Positions 36,645-45,631 are shown, counted from the stretch's first letter. The stretch: 64,000 nucleotides of DNA from Pacificispira spongiicola (GCF_012926505.1 NZ_JABBNT010000002.1:744001-808000), one strand, 5' to 3'. Notes: generated by a model not told the origin, from the sequence alone. Numbers and translations are program-made.

Positions 36645-37327
36645 ACCCGCAAGGGTTCGGGATTGAGGGCGCGGTGGCCGGTCGGGCTGCCGCGCCCTTT
36701 TCTTTTGCGATTTCGATAGTCGCTCGGCGGGCGGTGATAGACCTCCGCGAAGACCGTATTGAAACGGCGCAGGCTGCCGAATCCGGCCTGATCCGCGATT
36801 TCCGTCATCGACAGGTCGGTATCGTCCAACAGACGCTTCGCCCGCTGGACCCGGACCGTCCGCGCGACCTGTAAGGGCGTTGCGCCTGCATGCTTCCGAA
36901 ACAGACGCGACAATTGCCGCGCCCCGACGCCCAGACGATCCGCCAGCCCGTCCACGGACGCGCCCGGCCCGTCCAATGCCCCGTCCTCAATCAGCCGCAG
37001 AGCACGGGCGACCGTCGTTTGCGACCCGTTCCAGGCGGGCGAGAAAGGCGCGGTTTCAGGGCGGCAGCGCAGGCAGGGCCGATATCCCGACAACTCCGCC
37101 GCTGCTGCTGTCGTACAGTAGGTTACGTTCTCCGGCTTCGGCGGTCGCGCCGGGCAGATCGGACGACAATAAATCCCCGTCGTCTGCACACAGGTAAAGA
37201 ACCGCCCATCATAGGCCGGGTCCCGCGCCAATCGCGCGCGTTCGCATTCCTCGACCGACAAAGGGGCCGGGTCGTGTGTCGTCGTGCACATCGTCAAATC
37301 CATCCGTTTCAGTTCGCCGCCCATCAT
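36641..37327 (-). CDS. AdaA-like methylphosphotriester-sensing AraC-type regulator
   Basis: This 228-residue protein joins an Ada-type zinc domain to an AraC-type HTH. The zinc set is Cys54-x3-Cys58 (IYCRPICPAR) and Cys85-x2-Cys88 (RPCLRCRP); Cys54 is the expected acceptor of methyl groups from DNA phosphotriesters. The HTH follows at about 105-210 (QLSRLFRKHAGATPLQV, AGFGSLRRFNTVFAE). The O6-methylguanine methyltransferase domain of E. coli Ada and the AlkA glycosylase domain of many alphaproteobacterial fusions are both missing, leaving the AdaA architecture. No repair gene is adjacent, so its targets lie elsewhere. The start may be 37327 or 37300. Confidence 0.88.
   Translation of the reverse strand: MMGGELKRMDLTMCTTTHDPAPLSVEECERARLARDPAYDGRFFTCVQTTGIYCRPICPARPPKPENVTYCTTAAAAELSGYRPCLRCRPETAPFSPAWNGSQTTVARALRLIEDGALDGPGASVDGLADRLGVGARQLSRLFRKHAGATPLQVARTVRVQRAKRLLDDTDLSMTEIADQAGFGSLRRFNTVFAEVYHRPPSDYRNRKRKGRGSPTGHRALNPEPLRV
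36666..36706 (+). terminator. Intrinsic terminator of asd
   Basis: AGGGCGCGG (36666-36674) pairs perfectly with CCGCGCCCT (36690-36698) and TTTCTTTT follows. It lies 22 bases after the asd stop, inside the 3' end of the convergent AdaA-like gene. Confidence 0.8.
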
Positions 37328-37399
37328 CGCCCTTCCGATGCGGCGCCGATAGCGTTTTCAGAGGACGGAGTCCGAAACCGGCGACGGTCTGAAAAGAGA

Positions 37400-37431
37400 A
37401 AAGGCGCGGAAGCCGAAGCTTCCGCGCCTTT
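37400..37431 (-). terminator. Intrinsic terminator of ilvBN
   Basis: A 14-bp perfect stem, AAAGGCGCGGAAGC with GCTTCCGCGCCTTT, encloses a 4-base loop. On the minus strand it is followed by TCTCTTTTC and stands 24 bases after the ilvN stop. Confidence 0.85.
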
Positions 37432-37454
37432 CCCAACTCCCCTCTCCGCGAAAC

Positions 37455-38021
37455 TCAGACGGAGACGATGTTGCTGCCGCGTGCGATGGCGATGACGCCG
37501 GAGCGGGCGATTTCCGTGTCGCCCAGGGCGCGCATCAGTTCGATGAAGCTGTCGACCTTGTCGGTCGTGCCCTCGATCTGAAAGACGAAGCTTTCCAGCG
37601 TCGTATCCGCCACTTTCGCGCCGAAAATATCGGCGATGCGCAGGGATTCGCGGCGATTATGTTCCTTCGCGCGGACCTTCACCAGGGCCAGTTCGACCTC
37701 CACATGCGCGCCGTCCAGGGTCAGGTCGTGCACGTTGTGGATCGGGATCAGGCGTTCCAACTGCGCCTTGATCTGTTCGATGATCATTTCCGTGCCCGTG
37801 GTCACGATATTGATGCGGCTGACGCTTTCGTCTTCCGTAACGGTGGAGACGGTCAGGCTTTCGATATTGTAGCCGCGGCCCGAAAACAGGCCGATGACCC
37901 GCGCCAGAACGCCCGGTTCGTTGTCCACGATGACGGCGAATGTATGCCGCCGCACCGTTTCGTCGCCCTTCACGAAAGTATAGGCCGCCCCCGGCTGACC
38001 CACCGTACCCGTCTTTGCCAT
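37455..38021 (-). CDS. ilvN: Acetolactate synthase small (regulatory) subunit
   Basis: This 188-residue subunit activates acetolactate synthase and makes it sensitive to valine. It has an N-terminal ACT domain (about 25-100: HTFAVIVDNEPGVLARVIGLFSGRGYNIESL) and a C-terminal ALS_ss_C domain ending RSGVIAIARG. The ATG at 38021 is chosen for the AAGGAAG ribosome site; an earlier in-frame ATG at 38042 is less well placed. It follows ilvB by 36 bases. The symbol ilvH is used for the same protein in some species. Confidence 0.95.
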   Translation of the reverse strand: MAKTGTVGQPGAAYTFVKGDETVRRHTFAVIVDNEPGVLARVIGLFSGRGYNIESLTVSTVTEDESVSRINIVTTGTEMIIEQIKAQLERLIPIHNVHDLTLDGAHVEVELALVKVRAKEHNRRESLRIADIFGAKVADTTLESFVFQIEGTTDKVDSFIELMRALGDTEIARSGVIAIARGSNIVSV

Positions 38022-38057
38022 GTCGAATCTTCCTTCCGGCATATCGCTACTCTACCC

Positions 38058-39824
38058 TTACACCAGAACCTTACCGGCGGCGCCGATCGCTTCCTCGCCT
38101 TCCTCGACCGGGCCCAGCAGCATATCGTTATGCGCCGCGCCCGACGGGATCATGGGGAAGCAGTTCTCTTTCTTGTCGACCAGAATATCGGCCAGGACCG
38201 GCCCGTCATGAGCCAGCATTTCGTCGATCACATCATCCAACTGCCCCGGATTTTCCGCCCGCAGCCCCTTCAGGCCATAGGCATCCGCCAGCTTGACGAA
38301 GTCCGGCAGGGCTTCCGAATAGCTTTCCGAATAACGCCCGCCATGCAGCAGTTCCTGCCACTGGCGGACCATGCCCATATATTCGTTGTTCAGGATGAAC
38401 ACCTTCACCGGCAGGCGATATTGAACCGCCGTCGACAGTTCCTGAATATTCATCAGGATCGACGCCTCACCCGCAATGTCGATGACCAGACCGTCGGGGT
38501 TGCCCAGTTGCGTCCCGACCGCCGCCGGCAGACCATACCCCATGGTGCCCAGGCCGCCCGAGGTCATCCAACGGTTCGGCTTCTGGAAGTCGAAATGCTG
38601 GGCCGCCCACATCTGATGCTGGCCGACCTCCGTCGTGATGAAGGTCTCGCGGCCCGACGCCACGGTCTTTTCATACAGACGGCGGATCGCTTGCTGCGGT
38701 TTGATGATCTTGCCGTCGGTCTTGAAGTCCAGGCATTTCACCGCGCGCCATTCGTCGATCTGCTTCCACCAGCGATCCAGCGCCGCCGCATCCGGCTTCT
38801 TCTGGCGCGCCTTATAGACCTTGATCAGGTCTTCCAGCGCGAAACCGGCATCACCGACGATCGGCAGGTCGACGCGGATATTCTTGTTGATGGAGGACGC
38901 GTCGATATCGATGTGAATCTTCGTCGAATTCGGGGAGAACGCATCGACCCGCCCGGTGATCCGATCGTCAAAGCGCGACCCGATGGCCAGCATGACATCG
39001 CAGTCATGCATCGCCCAGTTGGCCTCATACGTCCCATGCATGCCCAACATGCCCAGATATTGCGGTTCGTTGGCCGGAAATGCGCCCAGCCCCATCAGCG
39101 TCAACGTGATCGGGAAATTGGTCATCCGGGTGAACTCACCCAGCAGCTTCGCCGCGTTCGGGCCCGAATTGATGATCCCGCCCCCGGCATAGATGATCGG
39201 ACGCTTCGCGGACAGCAGCAGGTCCACCGCCGCCTCGATCCGCGCACGGTCCGGCTTCACCACCGGCTTGTAGGTTTTATGCGCAACCTGCTTCGGCATT
39301 TCATAGGTGCCGGACGCAAATTGCACATCCTTCGGCAGGTCGATCACCACCGGGCCGGGACGGCCGCTGGTCGCGATATAAAAGGCCTCGTGAATGGTCT
39401 TGGAAACCTTGTTCACGTCCTTGACCAGATAATTGTGCTTCGTGCAGGGCCGCGTGATCCCGGTCGTGTCGCATTCCTGGAACGCGTCATTGCCGATCAG
39501 ATGCGTCGGCACCTGACCCGTCAGGCAGATGATCGGAATGGAATCCAGCAGTGCGTCGGTCAGGCCCGTCACCGCGTTGGTCGCCCCAGGGCCGGATGTC
39601 ACCAGCACGACGCCCGGCTTGCCGGTCGACCGGGCATAGCCTTCCGCCGCATGCACGGCGCCCTGTTCGTGCCGGACCAGGATGTGGCGAATTCGGTTTT
39701 GTTTGAACAGCGCGTCGTAAATCGGTAGTACCGCGCCGCCAGGATAGCCGAATACGACCTCTACCCCCTGATCCGCCAAGGCTTTGATCACCATTTCCGC
39801 GCCGGTCAGTTGTTGGGTAGACAT
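38058..39824 (-). CDS. ilvB: Acetolactate synthase large (catalytic) subunit
   Basis: IlvB joins two pyruvates, or pyruvate and 2-oxobutyrate, in the first shared step of valine, leucine and isoleucine synthesis, using TPP, FAD and Mg2+. The 588-residue protein shows the TPP Glu in VEVVFGYPGGAVLP, RHEQGAVHAAEGYAR, SGPGATNAVTGL, the FAD/central domain, and the Mg-TPP motif around GEASILMNIQELSTAVQ with NNEYMGMVRQWQ. The start at 39824 is the first Met of the conserved sequence; the 24 codons before it are leader. The 338-bp region upstream was examined for a leader peptide without a convincing result. Confidence 0.96.
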   Translation of the reverse strand: MSTQQLTGAEMVIKALADQGVEVVFGYPGGAVLPIYDALFKQNRIRHILVRHEQGAVHAAEGYARSTGKPGVVLVTSGPGATNAVTGLTDALLDSIPIICLTGQVPTHLIGNDAFQECDTTGITRPCTKHNYLVKDVNKVSKTIHEAFYIATSGRPGPVVIDLPKDVQFASGTYEMPKQVAHKTYKPVVKPDRARIEAAVDLLLSAKRPIIYAGGGIINSGPNAAKLLGEFTRMTNFPITLTLMGLGAFPANEPQYLGMLGMHGTYEANWAMHDCDVMLAIGSRFDDRITGRVDAFSPNSTKIHIDIDASSINKNIRVDLPIVGDAGFALEDLIKVYKARQKKPDAAALDRWWKQIDEWRAVKCLDFKTDGKIIKPQQAIRRLYEKTVASGRETFITTEVGQHQMWAAQHFDFQKPNRWMTSGGLGTMGYGLPAAVGTQLGNPDGLVIDIAGEASILMNIQELSTAVQYRLPVKVFILNNEYMGMVRQWQELLHGGRYSESYSEALPDFVKLADAYGLKGLRAENPGQLDDVIDEMLAHDGPVLADILVDKKENCFPMIPSGAAHNDMLLGPVEEGEEAIGAAGKVLV

Positions 39825-40162
39825 CGCTTTCTTTCGTCCTTTTCCAAATTGCCTATTTGCTCGCCGGGCCCATCCATCCGCTTCGGGTCCTTCCACGTCG
39901 GGCTTCCGGATTTCATTCCTGTAACACTTACTCGTACTTCAGACGGAGTCAGAAGGCTCCACCCCGCCCGATCCTGGATCGAACGGTGGGCCCTTTCCCC
40001 GTTTCAGCAATACCCCGTGCGGGTCGTCGGCCGGTCTGTCGTCGCGGTTTTCACCGCCATCGCGCCGGAAGCGTCGTCATTGCCAGGGTCGCCAGCGTCG
40101 CGCCAGGATATCATTACCAGAATACCATCATCCCGTTGCGTGCAGCGCACAATAGGAGGCGA
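39825..40162. other. Gene-free region between miaA and ilvB
   Basis: This 338-bp stretch separates the miaA stop from the ilvB start; both genes run on the minus strand. It should hold the ilvB promoter and a long 5' leader. I see an imperfect inverted repeat (CTTCAGAC and GTCAGAAG, around 39937-39954) and a possible short frame on the minus strand ending in a Thr-rich segment, but no run of Ile, Val or Leu codons and no T-tailed hairpin. No RNA gene is recognised. Confidence 0.5.
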
Positions 40163-41125
40163 TCAAACCTTAATCAACCCGTTTTCTTCAATAAATGCAA
40201 AAAAATCACCTTCTGATCTTTTCGAAAATTGCTCATTTTTTGAAAAACTTGTAATTATCTGATTTTTAAGCCATGTGGATTGGCGTTTTGCATATTGCCG
40301 CGTGGCCGCTTTCGCGCGGGTCACGGCTTCGTCGCGCGACAATTCGCCCCGGATATGGGCCGCGAGTTCCGGCACCCCGACCGCGCGCATTAAAGGTCGG
40401 TCCGACGGAAGGTTCCGGGTCAGAAGGGTCTCGACCTCCTCCAGCGCCCCCCGTTCCATCATCATATCGAAACGCAGGTCGCAGCGGGACCGCAGGACGT
40501 CGCGCGGCGGATTCAGGGCGAAGGTCGTAAACGACAGGCCCGGCGGCGGGCCGCTCAACGGCTGCGCCTGCCAATCGGTCATCGGGCGGCCGGTCGCTTC
40601 GAACATTTCCAGCGCACGGCTGATCCGCTGCTTATCCATCGGTTCGATCCGCGCCGCCGCGACCGGATCGATACGTTGCAGCCAGTCCCAAGCCTCCGCG
40701 CCCGGCAAGGCCTCCACCCGTGCGCGAACATCGGCGCGCAGATCCGGCGGGATTTCCGGCATCGGGGACAGGCCTTCGACCATCGCTTTCAGGTAAAACC
40801 CGGTTCCGCCGCACAGGATCGGCACCCGGCCTGCCGCCAGTGCCGCCTCTATTTCGGTCAGTGCCAATGCCCGCCAATCGGCGGCGGAACATACCTGATC
40901 CCCATCCAGAACGCCGTATAGCCGATGCGGTTGCGCGGCCTCGTCCGCCACGGACGGGCGGGCCGTCAACAGGCGCAGGTCTTTGTATATCTGCATGGAA
41001 TCGGCGTTGATGATCGTTCCCCGGTATCGATCCGCAAGCGCAAGCGCCAGATCGGACTTTCCCGACGCGGTCGGGCCGAAGATCACAAGGCACGGAGAGG
41101 GCGAAGCTGATAGGGTCATGTTCAA
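40163..41125 (-). CDS. miaA: tRNA dimethylallyltransferase
   Basis: MiaA attaches an isopentenyl group to A37 of tRNAs reading U-starting codons. The 320-residue protein has the P-loop GPTASGKSDLALALA, INADSMQIYKDL, GGTGFYLKA and the C-terminal QYAKRQ.TW motif. After that motif the last 25-30 residues (from about ITSFSKNEQ) are encoded by strikingly AT-rich DNA (40163-40270) unlike the rest of the gene; this tail is extra relative to many family members. It is divergent from the acidic hypothetical gene and serB. The start may also be the second Met at 41119. Confidence 0.95.
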   Translation of the reverse strand: MNMTLSASPSPCLVIFGPTASGKSDLALALADRYRGTIINADSMQIYKDLRLLTARPSVADEAAQPHRLYGVLDGDQVCSAADWRALALTEIEAALAAGRVPILCGGTGFYLKAMVEGLSPMPEIPPDLRADVRARVEALPGAEAWDWLQRIDPVAAARIEPMDKQRISRALEMFEATGRPMTDWQAQPLSGPPPGLSFTTFALNPPRDVLRSRCDLRFDMMMERGALEEVETLLTRNLPSDRPLMRAVGVPELAAHIRGELSRDEAVTRAKAATRQYAKRQSTWLKNQIITSFSKNEQFSKRSEGDFFAFIEENGLIKV

Positions 41126-41291
41126 CCGATAGGAAACCCGCTATGGTTCCGCAAGGCGTAAACACTATGTTAGACTGTATGCCGGTATGAAGATCGGCGC
41201 CCGGCCAGCCAGGGTACCATTCCCTTCGCTTGGAATCATGCCATAGGCTACGGGCAGCGATTGATTTTTGAATTTGATGCTTGAGATGATT

Positions 41292-41876
41292 ATGGACGAT
41301 GCGAAGTCGACAGATACGGACGTGACGCCGCCCGAGGCCGCCACAGGCGACGCCGGTTTCGGCGCTTCCGACGTCGGCAGTTTCGGGTCGGTCGCCCAGC
41401 CGATCCGCGCCGTTCCGGATGATTCATTGGATCTGCCCGCGCCGGAGGGCGCAACGCTGGAACAGGCGGTCAACGGTCCGCTGACCAGCGGCGTGGTCCC
41501 CGATGTGCCGACCGCGGACGACCTGGAATCCCTGCTGGAACCGGGCATTGTCGAATATCTCGGAAGCCTGCCGCCAATCCCGGAAATCGGACCGGACCCG
41601 CTGGATGGGCCGGTAATTCCGGCGGGTGGCTTGGCCAGCCTGATGCCGTCGGATGAATTTTCGGACGAACTGTCGGCCTTCGCCCTCATCGACTGGCCGG
41701 ACGGGCCGGACCTCGACCAAATCCTCCCGGCACCACCGCCGGAACCGCCGGATCAGGTGGCGACCGGCACAAGCGCGGCAGCGGTCGAACCGGTTAGCAA
41801 TATTCTGGACAATATTCTGGACCTCGATTTACCAACCGACCCGGAAGACCCGAACGGCGGTATGTTCGGCGTCTAA
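41292..41876 (+). CDS. Acidic, proline-rich hypothetical protein
   Basis: This frame encodes about 194 residues very rich in Asp, Glu, Pro and Gly, with almost no basic residues, no signal peptide, no membrane segment and no predicted regular domain; it looks intrinsically disordered. A near repeat, ILDNILDLDLP, closes the chain. Several ATGs (41277, 41286, 41292) are possible; GAGA seven bases before 41292 favours the last. It lies between divergent miaA and serB. Steady reading frame use and its own ribosome site argue for a real gene, but I recognise no homologue. Confidence 0.6.
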   Translation: MDDAKSTDTDVTPPEAATGDAGFGASDVGSFGSVAQPIRAVPDDSLDLPAPEGATLEQAVNGPLTSGVVPDVPTADDLESLLEPGIVEYLGSLPPIPEIGPDPLDGPVIPAGGLASLMPSDEFSDELSAFALIDWPDGPDLDQILPAPPPEPPDQVATGTSAAAVEPVSNILDNILDLDLPTDPEDPNGGMFGV

Positions 41877-41970
41877 GGCCGCACGTCTTTATGCCATCAT
41901 CATCACGCCTAGCCGCCCGTCATCATATTGACACTTGCCGTCGCGGCGCGGCTGGGATACCCGGCTTTCC

Positions 41971-42876
41971 ATGCTGACAGTCATCACACTCGTCGCCGAT
42001 GGCGACACGACCGCCCTGACCCAGGATCATATCGACGCCGCCAAGGAAGCCGCGCATCTGACCTGGGCCAAACCTTCCGACGAAATCCGCTGGCTCGCCC
42101 ACGGCCGGGCGGCGGAATTCCACTGCAACGGCGCCGATGCCGACCGCATCGCCCATGCGCTGGATGCCTCGACCGGGTTGGACCGGATCGACCGCGCGGT
42201 CCAACCCGCCGAAAACCGGCGCAAGCGGGTGCTTGTGGCGGATATGGATTCGACCATGATCCAGATCGAAACCCTGGACACGATGGCTGCTGAATTGGGG
42301 ATCGGAGAAGAAGTCGCGGAAATCACCACCCGGTCCATGGCCGGGGAAATGGATTTCGTCGAAAGCCTGCGCGCCCGCGTCGACCTGCTGAAAGGGTTTG
42401 AGGCCGCGCCCGCGATGGCCAAAGTGATGGATCAGGTGGTTCACACCTCCGGCGCGGAAACGGCGGTCAAAACCATGGCCGCGAACGGGTGCCTCTGCGC
42501 GCTGGTCTCCGGCGGGTTCACCTTCACGACGGAAGTGGTGCACAAAGCGCTGGGCTTCCAGCAGCATGCGGCGAACACCCTTGAAATCGACGATAACGGA
42601 TTGTTCACCGGCGGCCTGACCGGTCCGATCGTCGGCCGTCCGACCAAGCTGGAAATCCTGAGCGCATTATGCGAGCGGCAGAGCGTGGACCTGTCCCGGG
42701 CCGCTGCCATCGGTGACGGTGCGAACGATCTGGATATGTTGAAAGCCGCCGGGTTGGGCATCGGGTTCTATCCGAAACCGATCGTCCGGCGGGAAGCGCG
42801 TTTCCGCATCGAATTCACCGATATGACGACGCTCGCCTTCTATCAGGGTTACGGCTCGGAAGACTTCGTTTCCTGA
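41971..42876 (+). CDS. serB: Phosphoserine phosphatase
   Basis: SerB removes phosphate from phosphoserine in the last step of serine synthesis. The 301-residue protein has an N-terminal regulatory-like region (about 1-80) and a HAD phosphatase core with motif I DMDSTM (nucleophile Asp), motif II SGGFTFTT and motif III/IV AIGDGANDLDMLKAAG. The ATG at 41971 was preferred to the TTG at 41935. The last 28 bases overlap the 3' end of the convergent sortase gene. Serine made here feeds glycine, linking it to gcvTHP. Confidence 0.95.
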   Translation: MLTVITLVADGDTTALTQDHIDAAKEAAHLTWAKPSDEIRWLAHGRAAEFHCNGADADRIAHALDASTGLDRIDRAVQPAENRRKRVLVADMDSTMIQIETLDTMAAELGIGEEVAEITTRSMAGEMDFVESLRARVDLLKGFEAAPAMAKVMDQVVHTSGAETAVKTMAANGCLCALVSGGFTFTTEVVHKALGFQQHAANTLEIDDNGLFTGGLTGPIVGRPTKLEILSALCERQSVDLSRAAAIGDGANDLDMLKAAGLGIGFYPKPIVRREARFRIEFTDMTTLAFYQGYGSEDFVS

Positions 42877-43526
42877 CCGGCCATCGCGATTTCCGGCGGC
42901 ACCGCCTCGGCCAGGACGACGAAACGGTCGTCCCCACCCGCTGTCAGCGCATCGAAGGGATAGCAGGTGACAAGAACGATCCGGTCGGTTTGATCGCCGA
43001 CCGGGACCTGAATGCGGTCCTTCCGCATGACCGCGGTTTCGCTGACCCGATATTCCCGTACCGTTCCGTCCGGATGTTCCCACAGGATCGGGTCGCCCGC
43101 CGCGATCCCGGCCAGGAGCGCAAAATGCGTATCCCGATGCCCGAAGAAGGCGGGCAGCGGTGCATTTTCCGACAGGGTCGGGCCGAAAGCCATGTTGCGG
43201 CCCGTCGCCCCGGATAAAGCAATCCGGGACACGCCCTGACGTGGAAACACCAGACGCGCGACCGGTTCCGTATCCGCCCAGGGCCAGGGCTTATAGGCCC
43301 CGGCAACTTCCCCGTCGGCAGAGATCGCGGCCTCCCGCCGTGCGGTCCAGGCATCCTCGATCAGGATCGGGGCCAGCCACGCCTTGCCCAGGATCATACC
43401 CGTCTCGCCGATCTGCCACAGACCGACCGCGGCCAGCATCCCGGACGCAAAGACCACCGCCCGACGACGGGACAACCGTCCGATCCGCGTTTTCGGACCA
43501 GCCTCTTCATAGGTCAGACTGCTCAT
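42849..43526 (-). CDS. Class GN sortase (Gram-negative marine type)
   Basis: This 225-residue transpeptidase has an N-terminal anchor helix (about 20-45) and a sortase domain with the catalytic His130 (FFGHRDTHF), Cys188 (VTCYPFDAL) and Arg201 (GDDRFVVL). Class GN sortases are restricted to proteobacteria and are normally encoded next to their single substrate, the VIT/vWA protein, exactly as here: its start overlaps the stop of that gene (ATGA). What the substrate is joined to in a Gram-negative envelope is not known. The longer frame to 43619 only re-reads the upstream gene. Confidence 0.93.
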   Translation of the reverse strand: MSSLTYEEAGPKTRIGRLSRRRAVVFASGMLAAVGLWQIGETGMILGKAWLAPILIEDAWTARREAAISADGEVAGAYKPWPWADTEPVARLVFPRQGVSRIALSGATGRNMAFGPTLSENAPLPAFFGHRDTHFALLAGIAAGDPILWEHPDGTVREYRVSETAVMRKDRIQVPVGDQTDRIVLVTCYPFDALTAGGDDRFVVLAEAVPPEIAMAGQETKSSEP

Positions 43527-45631
43527 CGCCGGGTCCTCATGGTTGAATGGCGGCTCAAAAAGATCAGGCCGACCGATCCACCGATCAGAACGAACCCGAT
43601 CAGCAACATACCCGGCCATCCCGCCGCGCCGGCCGGGCCACGGATCGCCGCCAGCGACATGCCGTCCGGCAGATTCGAGGGCACCGCCCCGCCGCCCAGA
43701 TCGGCATCAGACGGACGCCGCACGGGCTTGTCGATCGCAACGAAGCTGGTAAACCGCGTGGCGAGGCTGTTGGGCAGCGCGACATCCAGGACGGCCATCC
43801 GGGCCTCGTCCTCGCTCAACACGCCGCGACGCATATCGTCCAGGATGGATTCGACCTTCCCTTCCGCCCACAGCTTCGCGATGCCGCCGGCTTCATGGAT
43901 ATCTTCCGGCCCGGCAGTGACCGTAAAGGGCTTGCCGTCCATCGTGCCCTTTAGGGTCAGCGTGCCGTCCCATTTTTCCATCGCCATCGGCACCATCACC
44001 GCACGGGCACCATAAAGGTCGGGGATCCGCGTGGGATAGGTTTCGGGCAACCGCCCGGCCCCATCCGTCAGCCGTAGGTCGACCGCCACCGGCGTTTCGA
44101 TTTCATGATAAAATTCCGCCATGCGACGTTCGGCTTCCTTGCCGTTGGCGATCATCACGGATTGACCGGCGCCGACCTCCGCCGCCTTGCGCATGAACCA
44201 GCCGTTCGGGGCGGAACCGAGTCCGACGGTAAACACGCGGGCATGGCCCAGATTGGCCTCGATCATGCGAAACAGGTCGGCCTCGTTCCCGACCAGCCCG
44301 TCGGTCAGAAACACAATCTGGCGCAGCCAGCCTTCCACTCCCTTCTCCGCCAGCGCAGCCTTCAGCGGGTCCGCCATTTCCGTGCCGCCCTCGCTTTCCA
44401 GACTGCCGACGAAGCGCACTGCGGTTTCGACGCTGGTTTCATTGGCCGGACGGGACTCGCCGAAAAGGCGATAATACTGGTCGGAAAAGGCGATGACGTC
44501 GAACCGATCCGTCGGCTTCAACCCGCCCAACGCCCCGATCAGCGCACGCTTTGCCGCGTCGAGAGAGTCCCCATGCATCGACCCTGAAATATCGATGACG
44601 AAGGTGACGTCGCGTGGCTGGGACAGTTCCTTGATGGTGTCCGCTTCCGGCGGCTGAATGGACGCGAGGAGATAATCCGTCCCGTCGCGGTTCTCGTGGA
44701 ACAGGGTCATGCCGGTTTCTTCCGACCGTTCCGTGCGCCAGCGCAGGACCATGTCGCGGTCGGCCGATTCCATTCCCATACGCAGGCCGATCCGGTATTT
44801 CCGACCATCACGCGATACGACCAGATCGTGGCTCGGGCTTTCCAGCGTCGCCAAATCCGCCCCGGCGTCCAGGTCGATTTCCAACTCTGTCGGGTTGCTG
44901 CCCCGCGTCGGATCGATGGGGAAGTTCAGCCGCGCGGCATTTTCCAACCGCTTCGCCAAGGCCGCCCGCATGGACGGATGGTCCACCGACGCCAGGGGTT
45001 CATCCGGCAGGTACCGCGGGGCGACCACCAGAGGCATACGGTATTCGAAATCGTCCCCATCCCTGACAACGGTCGACTGATATTCCAAAGTGACCGTGAT
45101 CGCCTCGTTCGGGGCAATATTCGTCAGTGCCAGACTGAACATGTTCGGTCGGTCCTCATCCAGCAAGGCCGCCGTCTGACCGGCCTCTCGGGCGGCCTCA
45201 TAGTCCTTTTTGGCCTGTTCACGTTCCTTGATGGCGCCTTCGACGACACGGTCGCCGATCTTGATCTGCAATTTGTCGACCGCCGCCCCTTCGGGCAGGG
45301 GGAAGCGATAGCTGCCTTCGACCCAGCTTTCCTTATCATTCGTGAAGACCTGTTCGACCCGACCGCGCGCAACGATGCCGGAAATGTCGACATTGACCGT
45401 TTGGGTCAGGCGCGGCGCGGAGGTCATGGCCGCGTCCGGATCGTTCATCGGTCGCAGGAACAACCCGTCGTAACGGGTGTCCGGCAATTCCGCCCGCGCC
45501 CGCCCGCTCAAGGCCAGGAACCCGGACAGGACGAAGACGGCCACGCAGAGCAAAACCGCGCCGCGAACCACCTTTCTGTCGCGATGCGCCCGGTAATGTC
45601 GGGTCTGATAGGAAAATGTGGTTACCTGCAT
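43523..45631 (-). CDS. Sortase target protein with VIT and vWA domains
   Basis: This 702-residue envelope protein is the dedicated substrate of the adjacent GN sortase. It has an N-terminal signal anchor (23-43), a VIT domain (about 67-200), a vWA domain from about 341 with the MIDAS DISGS (347-351), and a C-terminal membrane helix (673-694) with a basic tail (STMRTRR). Family members carry an LPxTA-like sorting motif just before that helix; here the aligned position reads RGPAGAAG (664-671), so the motif is degenerate. NLPDG further upstream is the family's conserved NLPxG linker, not the sorting motif. GAGGAGG precedes the ATG at 45631. Metal-dependent adhesion is inferred from vWA. Confidence 0.92.
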   Translation of the reverse strand: MQVTTFSYQTRHYRAHRDRKVVRGAVLLCVAVFVLSGFLALSGRARAELPDTRYDGLFLRPMNDPDAAMTSAPRLTQTVNVDISGIVARGRVEQVFTNDKESWVEGSYRFPLPEGAAVDKLQIKIGDRVVEGAIKEREQAKKDYEAAREAGQTAALLDEDRPNMFSLALTNIAPNEAITVTLEYQSTVVRDGDDFEYRMPLVVAPRYLPDEPLASVDHPSMRAALAKRLENAARLNFPIDPTRGSNPTELEIDLDAGADLATLESPSHDLVVSRDGRKYRIGLRMGMESADRDMVLRWRTERSEETGMTLFHENRDGTDYLLASIQPPEADTIKELSQPRDVTFVIDISGSMHGDSLDAAKRALIGALGGLKPTDRFDVIAFSDQYYRLFGESRPANETSVETAVRFVGSLESEGGTEMADPLKAALAEKGVEGWLRQIVFLTDGLVGNEADLFRMIEANLGHARVFTVGLGSAPNGWFMRKAAEVGAGQSVMIANGKEAERRMAEFYHEIETPVAVDLRLTDGAGRLPETYPTRIPDLYGARAVMVPMAMEKWDGTLTLKGTMDGKPFTVTAGPEDIHEAGGIAKLWAEGKVESILDDMRRGVLSEDEARMAVLDVALPNSLATRFTSFVAIDKPVRRPSDADLGGGAVPSNLPDGMSLAAIRGPAGAAGWPGMLLIGFVLIGGSVGLIFLSRHSTMRTRR

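Noticed and set aside
37659-39728. 689-codon frame on the + strand
   Set aside because: Antisense to ilvB and ilvN, both of which are unmistakable. High GC at third positions keeps the opposite frame open.
39825-40162. Search for an Ile/Val/Leu leader peptide upstream of ilvB
   Set aside because: Short frames exist on the minus strand, one with several Thr codons, but none has a run of branched-chain codons and no T-tailed hairpin follows.
43660-43680. NLPDG near the C-terminus of the vWA protein as the sortase sorting motif
   Set aside because: It lies about 18 residues before the membrane helix and aligns with the conserved NLPxG linker of the family, not with the LPxTA position.
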